Position numbers and translations under genes: made by a program
The notes under the pieces: generated by a model
Databases searched by the model: none
What the model saw: only the letters and a program-made list of their open reading frames with translations
What the model was told of the DNA's origin: nothing
Source of the DNA: DATLED01 sp035525495
GTDB lineage: Bacteria; Actinomycetota; Acidimicrobiia; Acidimicrobiales; CADCTF01
Assembly: GCA_035525495.1 (NCBI GenBank)
Contig: DATLED010000076.1
Coordinates: 1-64,000, forward strand
Direction of reading: 5' to 3'
Length of the DNA: 64,000 nt
Shown here: one piece after another, positions 1 through 8,923 of the stretch
Layout: the number at the start of each line of letters is the position of its first letter
How positions within the stretch are numbered: the stretch's first letter is position 1

Positions 1-177
1 ACTGCGCGAAGATCGCATCGAAAAGGTGCCCTTCTTGTGCGGAGTTTGGTTGGCGTAGGAACCGCCATCCTCCCTGCAACCAGGGCACTTTTCGCGGATG
101 CGCGTCAGTCAGACACCGTCAAAAACGGTGGATCGAGGCTAAAGCTGAGAGCGAGGCGACCGCTGCTGGCTCGCGCG

Positions 178-3174
178 CTAACCCGCTACCGGGCCGTTCG
201 TGGGTGGGTGACCGAGCACGGCTTCTTGCGCCTCGTTGAGGGCCACGGCGAGTTCTCGGGTGCTCTGCGCGAGCAAGGCTTCGAGTCGCTGGACCAGCGC
301 TGCTGCGCCGGCGATGCTGCCGCTCTTGGCTCGATCCTCGATCGTGCCGGCGAGCTCAGCGGCCGCGCCGAGTCCGAACTGCAGGCAACTGCCCCGCAGG
401 GAGTGCGCCGCCACCGACATGTTCGCCGCGTCCTCCGCCTGGGCCGCCGCTCGAACCTGACCGAGTCGGTGGTCGATGCCAGTGAGGAACAATTCGACGA
501 GCGGGGCGAGCACCTCCTGTTCTCCGGTCGGATCGAGCGAGACAAGTTCGTCGACTACGGAACGGTCGACCAGAACCTGACCGTCGATCGAGGACAGAGG
601 AGATGGCGCCTCTCCGACGGGATCGAGCCATCGATTCACGATCCGGATCAGATCCTGTTCGCGGAGCGGCTTGGTGAGGACATCGTCCATGCCGGCGGCG
701 TGGCAGCGATCGACGTCGTCTCGGGTGGCCGAGGCCGTCAGGGCGACAACTGGAGTTCGTCCCGTGGTTTCGCGCCGCCGAAGCTCGGTGGTGGCCTCGA
801 ACCCGTCCATCTCCGGCATCTGGCAGTCCATCAACACAAGGTCGTAGCGGGCCATGGCCAGCGCGTCGAGCGCCTCGAATCCATCGCCGGCGACGTCGAC
901 CCGGTGTCCGTGCTTTTCCAGCATGTACACCGAGATGCGGACGTTGACGGCGTTGTCCTCGACGACGAGGATGCGTCCCGCCCGCCCTTCGGTCCGGGCG
1001 GTCGGGAGGGGTGCTGGCTTCGACGGACGAGGCCCAGGGGTGTCCCCCAGGACGCCCGTCAGGGCGTTGTACAGGGCGGAGCGACGCGTCGGTTTGGCAA
1101 GGGCGACGTCGATCCCGCTGCTCGCAAGCCGGTGCCGCTGGTCGTCCGCCGCGCTCGACAGCAACACGATGGGGACGGCCGTTGCCTGACCTTCGATCGC
1201 TCGCATACGGGTGGCCAGCTCGAGGCCGTCCATTCCCGGCATGTGGAAGTCGACGACGACGACGTCGAACGGCGTCCCTGCGTGCAGGTTCGCTTCAAAG
1301 AGGCGCAGCGCGTCGGCCGGGTGCTCGAGGACGTGCGGTGCCGCCGCCCACGCCAAGAGCATGTCCGACAGCATCCGGCGGTTGACCGGGTGGTCGTCGA
1401 CGACCAGGACGCGCACGCCACGGAGATCCGGAGCGGGTGCCGTCGACGGCTGTTCCATGCCCGGGGGCAACGGTAAGGAGAAGAAGAACCGCGAGCCCTT
1501 GCCTACTCGGCTTTCGACGCCGATGTGGCCGCCCATGAGCTCCACGAGCTGCCGGGAGATCGACAATCCGAGTCCAGTACCGCCGTAGCGGCGGGTGGTC
1601 GAGACGTCCGCCTGTCGAAAGGGTTCGAACAGTCTCCGTACGTGTTCCGCTTCCATGCCGGCGCCGGTGTCGGTCACCTCGAAACGGATGAGAACTCCGT
1701 CGGGTGCGGCGGCGACGACGATGCATCCCTGCTCGGTGAACTTGATCGCGTTGTTGACCAGGTTCATGAGGACTTGGCGAACGCGCCCGGGGTCGCCTCG
1801 CACGAATGACGGGAGATCTCCTGCGAGATCGAAGGTCAACTCGACGCCCTTTTGTCGCGCCGAGTCGCCGAGGAGCTCCCCAACCTCTTCAAGGGCGGAT
1901 GCGAGCTCGAAGTCGATCACCTCGATCTCGAGACGTCCGGCCTCGATCTTCGAGAAGTCGAGAATGTCGTTCACAACCGTCAGGAGCGCTTCGCTGGAGG
2001 AGCGGATCGTCTCGACGTAGTCGGCCTGGCGGTCGTCGAGTTCGGTGTCGAGCAGCAGCGACGTCATCCCCATGACCCCGTTCATCGGGGTGCGGATCTC
2101 GTGGCTCATGTTTGCAAGGAATGAGGATTTGAGGCGGTTCGCCTCGAGCGCGACATCACGAGCCGCGGCGACCTCGTCGGCGTTGTCGTGTATGAGCCGC
2201 TCCGCGTCAGCAACCCGTCGCAGGCTGCGAGCCATCTGCGCCGCCCCGCCGATGATGACCAGGGCGAGGAGACCGGTGATCAGCAGTAGGTTGCGTCGCA
2301 GCGCTGTCAGCTCCGCCAAGACGCTCGACGTCGCTACCTTCGCCTCGATCGTCCACCCGTAGGTTCCGACGGGCGCCGCGGCGACGACCATGTCGCCTTC
2401 AGTGGTGACGGCCCCGGTCCGCACCATTGTCTCGACGCCCGGCGCCACTCGAGTGCGGAGCGAGGGGGACACGCCGCCTGGTTGCGCGATGACGGTGCCT
2501 CGTTGGTCGGCGACGGTGAGCTGTACGTCCTGGGTGGTCGCAAAGTCGTCCACGAACGCCTGGAGCTCGGCGATGCTGTAGCCGGCGACGATGATCCCGA
2601 CGACGCTTCCCGACGCACGAATGGGCGCGGCGACACCGACGACCAGTGGCCGGCCTGCGGCGCTCGACTCGTACGCCTCCGACACGTAAACACGGTCGGT
2701 TTCGGTCACGCCTCGGAACCAGTCGCGGTGCGCGAAGTTCTGACCGATGATCTCGGGCGTTTCCGGCTCGATCTCGAGCAGCGTCCCGTCCGGTCTCGCC
2801 ACGAAGGCCGTCGCCACGCCCGGTCGGGCTCTCGACAGCTCCACCACATGCCTGCTGGTCTCCTCGCGGTTCTCCGACGCCACCGCAGCAGCGAGGAGTC
2901 TCCGCTGGGCGTAGGCCTCGACGAGTGTGGACACGCCTTTCAGCTCCTCTCGCACGAGGGCGGCGCTCGCCGCCGTAGTCAGACGGACCCGGCGTTCGGA
3001 CTGCCGCCGTGCGGCCCGATCCGACTGCACGATCGTGACCGCGCTCAACAGAGCGAGCGACCCGAGACTGATCAGGACGAAGAGGGCCACGAGGCGCGTG
3101 GCCGGTGCATTCGGCGCAGGACTGGTAGACGGCGGCCCCGAGCGGAGAGCCGCAGCCCCTCCCTCACGGGACAT
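178..3174 (-). CDS. Hybrid sensor histidine kinase (dCache-like sensor, two receivers, Hpt)
   Basis: 998 aa. A TM helix at about 27-49 and another at about 295-313 flank a periplasmic dCache-like sensor region. The HisKA box has NMSHEIRTPMNG (His near 355). It is followed by an ATPase domain with the N box NLVNNAIKF and G boxes (GTGLGLS), receiver 1 (VVVDFHMPGMDG), receiver 2 (LMDCQMPEMDG) and a C-terminal Hpt domain with AAHSLRGSC. This is the full BarA/TorS-type phosphorelay layout, so phosphate should pass from His to Asp to His within one membrane protein. The ATG overlaps the end of the upstream PAS-GGDEF-EAL gene by 11 bases, so the two are probably cotranscribed. The ligand cannot be read from sequence. 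Confidence 0.93.
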   Translation of the reverse strand: MSREGGAAALRSGPPSTSPAPNAPATRLVALFVLISLGSLALLSAVTIVQSDRAARRQSERRVRLTTAASAALVREELKGVSTLVEAYAQRRLLAAAVASENREETSRHVVELSRARPGVATAFVARPDGTLLEIEPETPEIIGQNFAHRDWFRGVTETDRVYVSEAYESSAAGRPLVVGVAAPIRASGSVVGIIVAGYSIAELQAFVDDFATTQDVQLTVADQRGTVIAQPGGVSPSLRTRVAPGVETMVRTGAVTTEGDMVVAAAPVGTYGWTIEAKVATSSVLAELTALRRNLLLITGLLALVIIGGAAQMARSLRRVADAERLIHDNADEVAAARDVALEANRLKSSFLANMSHEIRTPMNGVMGMTSLLLDTELDDRQADYVETIRSSSEALLTVVNDILDFSKIEAGRLEIEVIDFELASALEEVGELLGDSARQKGVELTFDLAGDLPSFVRGDPGRVRQVLMNLVNNAIKFTEQGCIVVAAAPDGVLIRFEVTDTGAGMEAEHVRRLFEPFRQADVSTTRRYGGTGLGLSISRQLVELMGGHIGVESRVGKGSRFFFSLPLPPGMEQPSTAPAPDLRGVRVLVVDDHPVNRRMLSDMLLAWAAAPHVLEHPADALRLFEANLHAGTPFDVVVVDFHMPGMDGLELATRMRAIEGQATAVPIVLLSSAADDQRHRLASSGIDVALAKPTRRSALYNALTGVLGDTPGPRPSKPAPLPTARTEGRAGRILVVEDNAVNVRISVYMLEKHGHRVDVAGDGFEALDALAMARYDLVLMDCQMPEMDGFEATTELRRRETTGRTPVVALTASATRDDVDRCHAAGMDDVLTKPLREQDLIRIVNRWLDPVGEAPSPLSSIDGQVLVDRSVVDELVSLDPTGEQEVLAPLVELFLTGIDHRLGQVRAAAQAEDAANMSVAAHSLRGSCLQFGLGAAAELAGTIEDRAKSGSIAGAAALVQRLEALLAQSTRELAVALNEAQEAVLGHPPTNGPVAG

Positions 3175-5767
3175 CGGGGCCCGCCGTATGAGGTTCGGCC
3201 CGACGCTTCATCGCCGCGTTGACCCTGGCTGCGAGGTCACGCGGCGAGAACGGCTTGATGATGTAGTCGTCGGCGCCGGCGGAGAAGGCCTCGACCTTGT
3301 CGGCGGCGTCGGCGTTGGCCGTCAACATCACGATCGTGCAGTGGGCGGTCACGGGGTCGGCCCGAAGGGCGCGGCAGGCCTCGATCCCGCCGACCTCGGG
3401 CATCACGACGTCGAGCAGGATGCAATCGGGTGGCATGCGCAGAGCGGCTTCGATGCCGGTTCGGCCGTCGCTCGCCTCGGTGACCTCGAACCCCAACGCG
3501 GCCAGACTCACGCGTGTCAGTTGCCGGATCTCGGGCGAGTCGTCGACCACGAGCGCTCGCACCGGTCGGTAGTGATCCTGGAGGCCTTCATCGACCGCCG
3601 CTCCTCCCCAGCTCGCCCGAGCCTCCTCCCGTAGCAGTTCGTCAACGGCGCCGGCGGGCGTCGGGCGTGCGAAAAAGTACCCCTGGCCGACATCACAGCC
3701 GAGCGACCGGAGGCGATCCAACTGGTCGACCGTCTCGACACCTTCGGCCACGACACCGAGGCCGAGTGCATGGGCCAGGGCGATGACCGCGGCCACGATG
3801 GCGGAGTCGTCCTGGTTCTGCCCGAGGCCGTCGACGAAGGACTTGTCGATCTTCAGCTCGTGGAGCTTGAACTGTTTCAAGTAGGCGAGCGACGAGTAGC
3901 CCGTGCCGAAGTCATCGACGGAGAGGGTGACGCCGAGCTCCTTGAGGCCTTCGAGAATGCGGATCGCCGACGTGACGTCGTCCATGAGGATGCTCTCGGT
4001 CACCTCCAGCCCGAGTTGCGTGGCCGGTAGGCCCGTCGCGGCCAGTGCAGATGCCACCGTGGCGAGGAGGTGGGGCCCGAACTGCCGAGCGGACACGTTC
4101 ACGCAGACGAGCACAGGCGGGCGTTCGGGGAACATGGACGCCCAGCGGACGCCCTGACGGCAGGCCTCCTCGATGACCCAGGCCCCGATCGGCACGATGA
4201 GTCCCGTCTCCTCTGCGATCGGAATGAAGTCCAAGGGGGGCACGAGTCCCCGTTCGGGGTCCTCCCACCGGAGCAGGCCCTCCACGCCGACGATGAGGTT
4301 CGTGGTCAGGGACAGCTTGGGTTGGAAGAAGAGCCGTAGCTCGTCCTGGTCGAGGGCTCGCTGCAGTCCACGTTGTGCGTCGCTACGAGCCGCTTCGGCT
4401 CGGCGCAGATTCTTGTCGAAGACTTCACCGGCGTTTCCGCCGCGGCTCTTGGCCGCCCGCACCGCCGACTCCGCCTCGCGCAAGAGCACGTCGAAGTCGT
4501 TGGCTCCCGGTCCGGCGAGCGATATGCCCGAACTGGCCGTCACGTAGATGTCGACGTCCCCGAATCTCACTGCGTCCTGGAAGACCGATGTGATCCGCTC
4601 CCGAAGTCGGTCGAGCGATTCGGCTTCCTCGATGTGCTCGCAGAGGATGAGAAACTCGTCTCCCGCGAACCGCCCAACGCTCCCGGCGCGGGCGACGCCG
4701 TCCTCGGACCGGAAGACCTTCTCGAGGCGCGCCGCGATCTCGATGAGCACGGTGTCTCCCGCATCGAACCCGTGCTCGTCGTTGACCAGCCGAAACTGAT
4801 CGATGTCGACGATCATCAACGCGGTGGTCCAGGAGCGACGAGAGGCCCTTGCCATCGAAGCCAAGGCCAACGCCGTCAACAACTCTCGGCTCGGCAGGCC
4901 CGTGAGAGGATCGTGAAGGATCTCCTTCGCCAGTCGGCGCTCAAGTTCCCGCGCTTCGGTGACATCCTGGCTCGTGAAGAGGAAGCCTCGGATCGAAGGG
5001 TTGCTGAGCAGGTTGCGACCGGTTGACTGGAAGATGCGCCACGATCCGTCCGCGTGCGCCAGCCGGACCTCCGCGGAGACGGGTTCTTCTGGCGCTGCCC
5101 GCAGAGACGCAAATGCGCGCTGCGTCGTCTCGATGTCGTCCGGATGGACGAGTTCGAGCAGTCCGATGCCGCGCCGCTCCCCGCGCACGTAACCGAGGCG
5201 TTCGTTTGTCGACGGGCTCGAGTAGCGGACCGTCCCGTCCTCGGCGACGATGGAGAGGATGTCCGAGGTGTTCTCGACCACCGCTTCGAAGAGGCCGTTG
5301 GCCTCGGCGAGCCGCCGCTCGGCCGCACGGGTGTCGGTCACGTCCTGCACGATGCCGTGCATCCGCAGGGGGGCACCGTCCACGCCCGCCTCCAGGTGAA
5401 TCACCACCCGCGTCCACCGCTCCCCAGCGCTCGGTAGGACCACCGGGCACTCGAACTCGCATCCCTGGCGCTCCTCGAACGCTCGCCGAGCCGTCGACAC
5501 GGCCCTGGCGCGGTGGTCCTCTCGGACCATGTCGAAGAAGATGGCGGCCTTCGGCTCGACCGCGCCCGGGTTCAGGCCGAGGACCCGGAACAGCTCGTCG
5601 GACCAAACCAGGTCATTCCTGGCGGCGTCCCAGTCCCAGCTCCCGAGACGAGCGAGTCGTTGGGCCTCGGCGAGCTGGTGTTCCCGTTCCTGGAGCGCCT
5701 CGATGAGGCGGTACTGGATGACGACCTGCAGGTCGGCCGCTGAGCGGTCCTCGTCGGGCGCGGTCAA
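3164..5767 (-). CDS. PAS-PAS-GGDEF-EAL protein with C-terminal receiver
   Basis: 867 aa, cytoplasmic. Two PAS domains come first (LGSWDWDAARNDLVWSDELF, then LFEAVVENTSDILSIV), then GGDEF, EAL and a C-terminal REC domain (ALVVDDSPEIRQLT, phospho-Asp in LLDVVMPEVGG). The cyclase motif reads AGDEF and the phosphodiesterase signature reads EGL instead of EAL. The later EAL motifs ESILMDD, DDFGTGYSS, KIDKSF and AEGVET are intact, so phosphodiesterase activity is more likely than cyclase activity. I chose a TTG start whose T-T-G-A overlaps the stop of the isochorismatase gene. GAAGGCGAGG lies just upstream, and the longer reading frame is Arg-rich antisense-like sequence. A receiver at the C-terminus is unusual and could be the target of the downstream hybrid kinase. 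Confidence 0.9.
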   Translation of the reverse strand: MTAPDEDRSAADLQVVIQYRLIEALQEREHQLAEAQRLARLGSWDWDAARNDLVWSDELFRVLGLNPGAVEPKAAIFFDMVREDHRARAVSTARRAFEERQGCEFECPVVLPSAGERWTRVVIHLEAGVDGAPLRMHGIVQDVTDTRAAERRLAEANGLFEAVVENTSDILSIVAEDGTVRYSSPSTNERLGYVRGERRGIGLLELVHPDDIETTQRAFASLRAAPEEPVSAEVRLAHADGSWRIFQSTGRNLLSNPSIRGFLFTSQDVTEARELERRLAKEILHDPLTGLPSRELLTALALASMARASRRSWTTALMIVDIDQFRLVNDEHGFDAGDTVLIEIAARLEKVFRSEDGVARAGSVGRFAGDEFLILCEHIEEAESLDRLRERITSVFQDAVRFGDVDIYVTASSGISLAGPGANDFDVLLREAESAVRAAKSRGGNAGEVFDKNLRRAEAARSDAQRGLQRALDQDELRLFFQPKLSLTTNLIVGVEGLLRWEDPERGLVPPLDFIPIAEETGLIVPIGAWVIEEACRQGVRWASMFPERPPVLVCVNVSARQFGPHLLATVASALAATGLPATQLGLEVTESILMDDVTSAIRILEGLKELGVTLSVDDFGTGYSSLAYLKQFKLHELKIDKSFVDGLGQNQDDSAIVAAVIALAHALGLGVVAEGVETVDQLDRLRSLGCDVGQGYFFARPTPAGAVDELLREEARASWGGAAVDEGLQDHYRPVRALVVDDSPEIRQLTRVSLAALGFEVTEASDGRTGIEAALRMPPDCILLDVVMPEVGGIEACRALRADPVTAHCTIVMLTANADAADKVEAFSAGADDYIIKPFSPRDLAARVNAAMKRRAEPHTAGPDVP

Positions 5768-6414
5768 GACGCCTCGCCTTCGTCCGGCCCGGCGAGTCGT
5801 AGGAGCTCGCGTGAGTGCACCACGTCGGCGTACAGGGGGAAGATCTGCTCGCAGTAGAAGCGGTGCTCGAAGGCGGTGCGCCCCACGGTGCAGTCCTCGA
5901 TGATGCCAACCTGAAATCCCCGCTCCCGCGCAGCGCGCGCCGACGAGTCGATACATACCGACGTGAGCGCCCCCGCCAGCAGCACCCGCTGCACGCCGGC
6001 GTCGAGCAAGACGTCCGTCAGGTCCGTCCCGAAGAACGCGTCGAAACCGTGGCGACCTTCCACCTCGCGGATCCGGTCCCCGAAGCGCCCCATCTCCTCG
6101 AGTGTCGCGGACCCCGGCGATCCTGATCGCAGCGCCTCGAGGTCACGAATCGTCGCCAAGATGCCAACAGCACTCGTCAGCTCCGTATAGCGCTCACTGA
6201 AGCAGATCGGGCTTGCCACCATCGTGACGTCGGTGGCAGCCAGACACGACACCAGTCGCATTGTCGCCTGCAGCGTCCGGTCGAGAGCCGAGGGATCGGC
6301 GATGCTCGGTCGAAGCGCGCCACGGGCCGAGAAGAAGTCGTTCTGGAAGCCGACGAGGAGCAGCGCTGTAGCCGCGGGTTCCCATTGGTCAACAGCATCG
6401 AGGTTGGCTGACAA
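5764..6414 (-). CDS. Isochorismatase-family cysteine hydrolase
   Basis: 216 aa. The N-terminal strand LLLVGFQNDFF holds the catalytic Asp, and the nucleophile Cys is in TSVCIDSSARAA, so this is the isochorismatase/nicotinamidase fold. The Lys that normally completes the triad before FFGTDL appears to be Arg or His here (VEGRHGFDAFFGTDL); this is by eye. A TTG start at 6414 is chosen because GGAGGGG lies 3 bases upstream and the conserved domain begins 15 residues later; the longer frame from 6783 is low-complexity. The gene's stop overlaps the start of the c-di-GMP protein, so it heads a three-gene signalling operon. The substrate is unknown. Confidence 0.85.
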   Translation of the reverse strand: MSANLDAVDQWEPAATALLLVGFQNDFFSARGALRPSIADPSALDRTLQATMRLVSCLAATDVTMVASPICFSERYTELTSAVGILATIRDLEALRSGSPGSATLEEMGRFGDRIREVEGRHGFDAFFGTDLTDVLLDAGVQRVLLAGALTSVCIDSSARAARERGFQVGIIEDCTVGRTAFEHRFYCEQIFPLYADVVHSRELLRLAGPDEGEAS

Positions 6415-6740
6415 GTCCCCCTCCGATCCACGCCCTGGCGTCTGCGGCAGGTCGGCCGTGACGCTCGGGCCTGAAATACCCCTGTGAGCGCCACGCAACA
6501 CTCCGGGTGACGCACACCACCCATTTCCGATATTCCGGAAGAGTGGCCGAAACCCGGATGAGTGCAACGAATCAAGCGGATCGGTGAACTCCTTCGAGCG
6601 AGCGACTCCACCGACCGCGTCGACGCGCACGTCGCCCTGTTTGGTACGACCGGAGGGCAGTGTTCTGACCAGCGACGACGCCGACATGACATCTGTTGGC
6701 CGCCACCAGGCGCTGGGTCCGGACCGGCCACGTCGACGGT
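6415..6740. other. Intergenic region upstream of the isochorismatase-led operon
   Basis: No convincing reading frame is seen here. It lies between the end of the HAD gene and the start of the leftward signalling operon, so it should hold that operon's promoter. A short inverted repeat, TTCCG-N6-CGGAA at 6525-6540, is the only structure I noticed. I could not identify -35/-10 boxes with confidence. Confidence 0.5.
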
Positions 6741-7325
6741 TCACGGGCCGGAACGGGTGCCTTCTTTCCTCCCGCTGATCCACTTCGCGGCCTCAAGTAC
6801 GTCGGCACAAACCAGGTGCGCTTTCGTGCGGTCCGCCTCAGAGTTCTGGGGGCCCCATCCAGTCATCACCAAGCAGGTCGTCAACCCCATCCGGACCCCA
6901 GCCTCGATGTCGGATCCGCTGTCGCCGACCATGTACGACGAAGCGGCATCGATGTCGAGGTCAAGGACCGCACGCTCGAAGAGTTCGGTGGACGGCTTGT
7001 GACAGCGACATCCAGCCAACAAGCGGTGAGGACACACATACAACGTCGAGAGCCCGGGCAGATGACTCGACCTCAACTCGTCGAACCAGCGCTCGAACTC
7101 GTCGCCCGAGAAGTACCGACCGATCCGGGACTGGGTGGTCACGACGGGAAGGATGAAACCAGCGGCCGCGAGCAACGCTACGGCCTCCGCGGCCGACGGT
7201 AGAACCTCGAGCTCCGACAGTCGCTCGACTTGCACCGGTTCGACCAGAGTGCCGCTGAGGTCGAGAAAGACAGCACTCCTCGGCGCCGACCGAACCATCG
7301 CAGAATCTTGTCGGATCAACGCCAT
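6741..7325 (-). CDS. HAD-superfamily hydrolase, GmhB/HisB-N-like, with altered DxD motif
   Basis: About 194 aa. Motif I reads FLDLSGTLVEP, so the second catalytic Asp of DxDxT is Ser, as in some HAD relatives. The zinc-loop pattern CPH...CRCHKP typical of heptose-bisphosphate and histidinol phosphatases is present, as is motif IV MVGDSGSDIEAG. The missing Asp acts as general acid/base in phosphatases, so activity may be changed or lost. Two ATG codons (7325 and 7298) are possible; neither has a clear ribosome binding site. The upstream frame to 7487 is Arg/Pro-rich and looks non-coding. The gene stands alone between the isochorismatase operon and the dehydrogenase operon. Confidence 0.75.
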   Translation of the reverse strand: MALIRQDSAMVRSAPRSAVFLDLSGTLVEPVQVERLSELEVLPSAAEAVALLAAAGFILPVVTTQSRIGRYFSGDEFERWFDELRSSHLPGLSTLYVCPHRLLAGCRCHKPSTELFERAVLDLDIDAASSYMVGDSGSDIEAGVRMGLTTCLVMTGWGPQNSEADRTKAHLVCADVLEAAKWISGRKEGTRSGP

Positions 7326-7639
7326 CGATGGCGCAGGAACATCCGGCCTGGGCGGGGACGTTCGGTCTGCCCTGAGCGACGGCCAGCCCTTCGAGCGCAC
7401 CGCTCGCCGGCAGCTTGGTCTCGTCGAGAAGTCAGCGCGCCTCGAGGCCGCCGACCCAGACGCTCCTTGGCCGGTGACCGTGACCACCGGGTAGGGCGCT
7501 TCAAGAACGAGGGACCGGACGTCGCACCGTCGACCGACACCGGGACCGTGCCCGCAGCGCGCGCCCTCGTTCTGGGCGGGATCAACGACCGCACGGGTCG
7601 TTCAACCCGCCCAGAAGCTCGCTCGCGAAGTCGTCTGCT
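7326..7639. other. Intergenic region containing a dispersed palindromic repeat
   Basis: No credible gene on either strand. It holds the promoter side of the HAD gene and the 3' side of the dehydrogenase gene, including palindrome copy 1 (listed separately). Confidence 0.6.
7551..7616 (+). repeat. Dispersed palindromic repeat, copy 1
   Basis: The core, 7570-7616, is an imperfect palindrome beginning TTCTGGGCGGG and ending CCCGCCCAGAA, with inner arms around AACGACC...GGTCGTT. The outer part, 7551-7569 (CCCGCAGCGCGCGCCCTCG), matches the flank of copy 2 in inverted orientation with about two differences. It lies 24 bases after the stop of the leftward dehydrogenase gene, a terminator-like position, but has no T-run. 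Confidence 0.75.
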
Positions 7640-8533
7640 TCAGGCGTCGTCGAGGCCGGCGGCCGCGAACACCACCTTGGCCAACGACGAGAAGTCCTCC
7701 CGGCCGTACCCCGCGGCGACCGCGGAGGTGAGCAGCTGGCGCGCCGCCGCCGTGGCCACCATCGGAACGCCGGCACGCGCGCCGGCGGCCATGGCGAGGT
7801 CGAGGTCCTTGGCCATCAACACCGACGCGAAACCGGGCACCCAGTCGTTCGACGCCGGGCTGTCCGGGACGACGCCGGCGACCGGAAGGCGCGTCCGAAC
7901 GGCCATGCAGTCACCCGTCGAGTGCACGAGCACTTGATGGAGCTTGGTGAGGTCGGCGCCGTGCTTGATGGCGAGCGCCGTCGCCTCGGCGGTGGCCACC
8001 ATCTGCGCCGCAAAGAGGAGGTTGTTGCACAGCTTGACCACCTGCCCGAGTCCGGGTTCACCGACGTGCACGATGCGGGCGCTGAACGGTTCGAGCGCGG
8101 GACGGGCGTCCTCAAGCGTCGCTGCCTCGCCGCCGACCATCAGCGTGAGCGTGCCCTTGGACGCGCCTGCGGTCCCACCCGACACCGGCGCCTCGAGGTA
8201 CCGCCCGCCGGCGGCTGCCACCCGTCGGTGCTGCTCGCGCTCCACGTCCGGATCGATCGTGGAGCAATCGACGATGATGGCGCCGGGACGCAGTGCGGGC
8301 AGGAGGTCGCCGACGACCTGCACCACGTCGGGTGAGTCCGGGACGCAGAGGACGACGACGTCGCTTGTTGCGGCGACGCCGCTCGGCCCATCACCCTCCA
8401 CGGCACCGTCGGCGACGGCGGCGTCGATCGGCCCGCGGCTCCTCGACGCCACCGTGACCCGGTGGCCGGCGGCGAGCAGGTGGCGCACCATGGGGGAGCC
8501 CATCGCGCCGAGTCCGATGAACCCGAGTTCCAT
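7640..8533 (-). CDS. NAD(P)-dependent 3-hydroxyisobutyrate dehydrogenase-like oxidoreductase
   Basis: 297 aa, the usual size for beta-hydroxyacid dehydrogenases (HIBADH, tartronate semialdehyde reductase, GLYR family). The N-terminal Rossmann motif GFIGLGAMGSPM, the substrate-binding APVSGGTAGA loop and the catalytic Lys in GQVVKLCNNLL are all present. It should oxidise or reduce a short beta-hydroxy or semialdehyde acid in the cytoplasm. The start is 4 bases after the stop of the receiver gene, so it is the third gene of a kinase-fragment/receiver/dehydrogenase run. Why a metabolic enzyme sits there is not clear. Confidence 0.9.
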   Translation of the reverse strand: MELGFIGLGAMGSPMVRHLLAAGHRVTVASRSRGPIDAAVADGAVEGDGPSGVAATSDVVVLCVPDSPDVVQVVGDLLPALRPGAIIVDCSTIDPDVEREQHRRVAAAGGRYLEAPVSGGTAGASKGTLTLMVGGEAATLEDARPALEPFSARIVHVGEPGLGQVVKLCNNLLFAAQMVATAEATALAIKHGADLTKLHQVLVHSTGDCMAVRTRLPVAGVVPDSPASNDWVPGFASVLMAKDLDLAMAAGARAGVPMVATAAARQLLTSAVAAGYGREDFSSLAKVVFAAAGLDDA

Positions 8534-8537
8534 CGCA

Positions 8538-8915
8538 TCAGTCTGTCGGCTGCAGCACCTCCAGGAGTCGGGTCACGAGAACGTGCGGCGCCAGGCCCTT
8601 CTCGAGGTAGGCGGCCGCGCCCCCGGCCGCCGACTCTGCGCCGAGACGGTCCTCAGAGAAGCCCGACAGCATCACGACGGTCGCGTCGGGGGTGGTTCGG
8701 CGCAGGATCGGCAGCGCCTCCAGTCCGTCCATGACCGGCATAGAGATGTCCAGGAGGATGAGGTCCGGCGTCGTCTCGGCGGCGACCTTCACGCCTTCCT
8801 CGCCGTTGCCCGCCTCGCCGACGACCTCGAAGCGTCCGCTGCGCTCGAGGGTCAAGCGAATCAGCTGGCGGAGCGCAACCATGTCGTCGACCAGCACGAC
8901 GCGGAAGGGGCGCAT
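8538..8915 (-). CDS. Single-domain response regulator (CheY-like receiver)
   Basis: 125 aa, REC domain only. The acidic pair is in VLVDDM (residues 10-11), phospho-Asp56 is in LILLDISMPVMDG and the conserved Lys106 is in YLEKGL. There is no output domain, so it should act by protein contact or as a phosphate carrier. The ATG at 8915 is 8 bases after the stop of the DHp-only membrane protein. The longer frame upstream is antisense-like. Translational coupling is likely because there is no good ribosome binding site. Confidence 0.9.
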   Translation of the reverse strand: MRPFRVVLVDDMVALRQLIRLTLERSGRFEVVGEAGNGEEGVKVAAETTPDLILLDISMPVMDGLEALPILRRTTPDATVVMLSGFSEDRLGAESAAGGAAAYLEKGLAPHVLVTRLLEVLQPTD

Positions 8916-8923
8916 CGCGGTAC

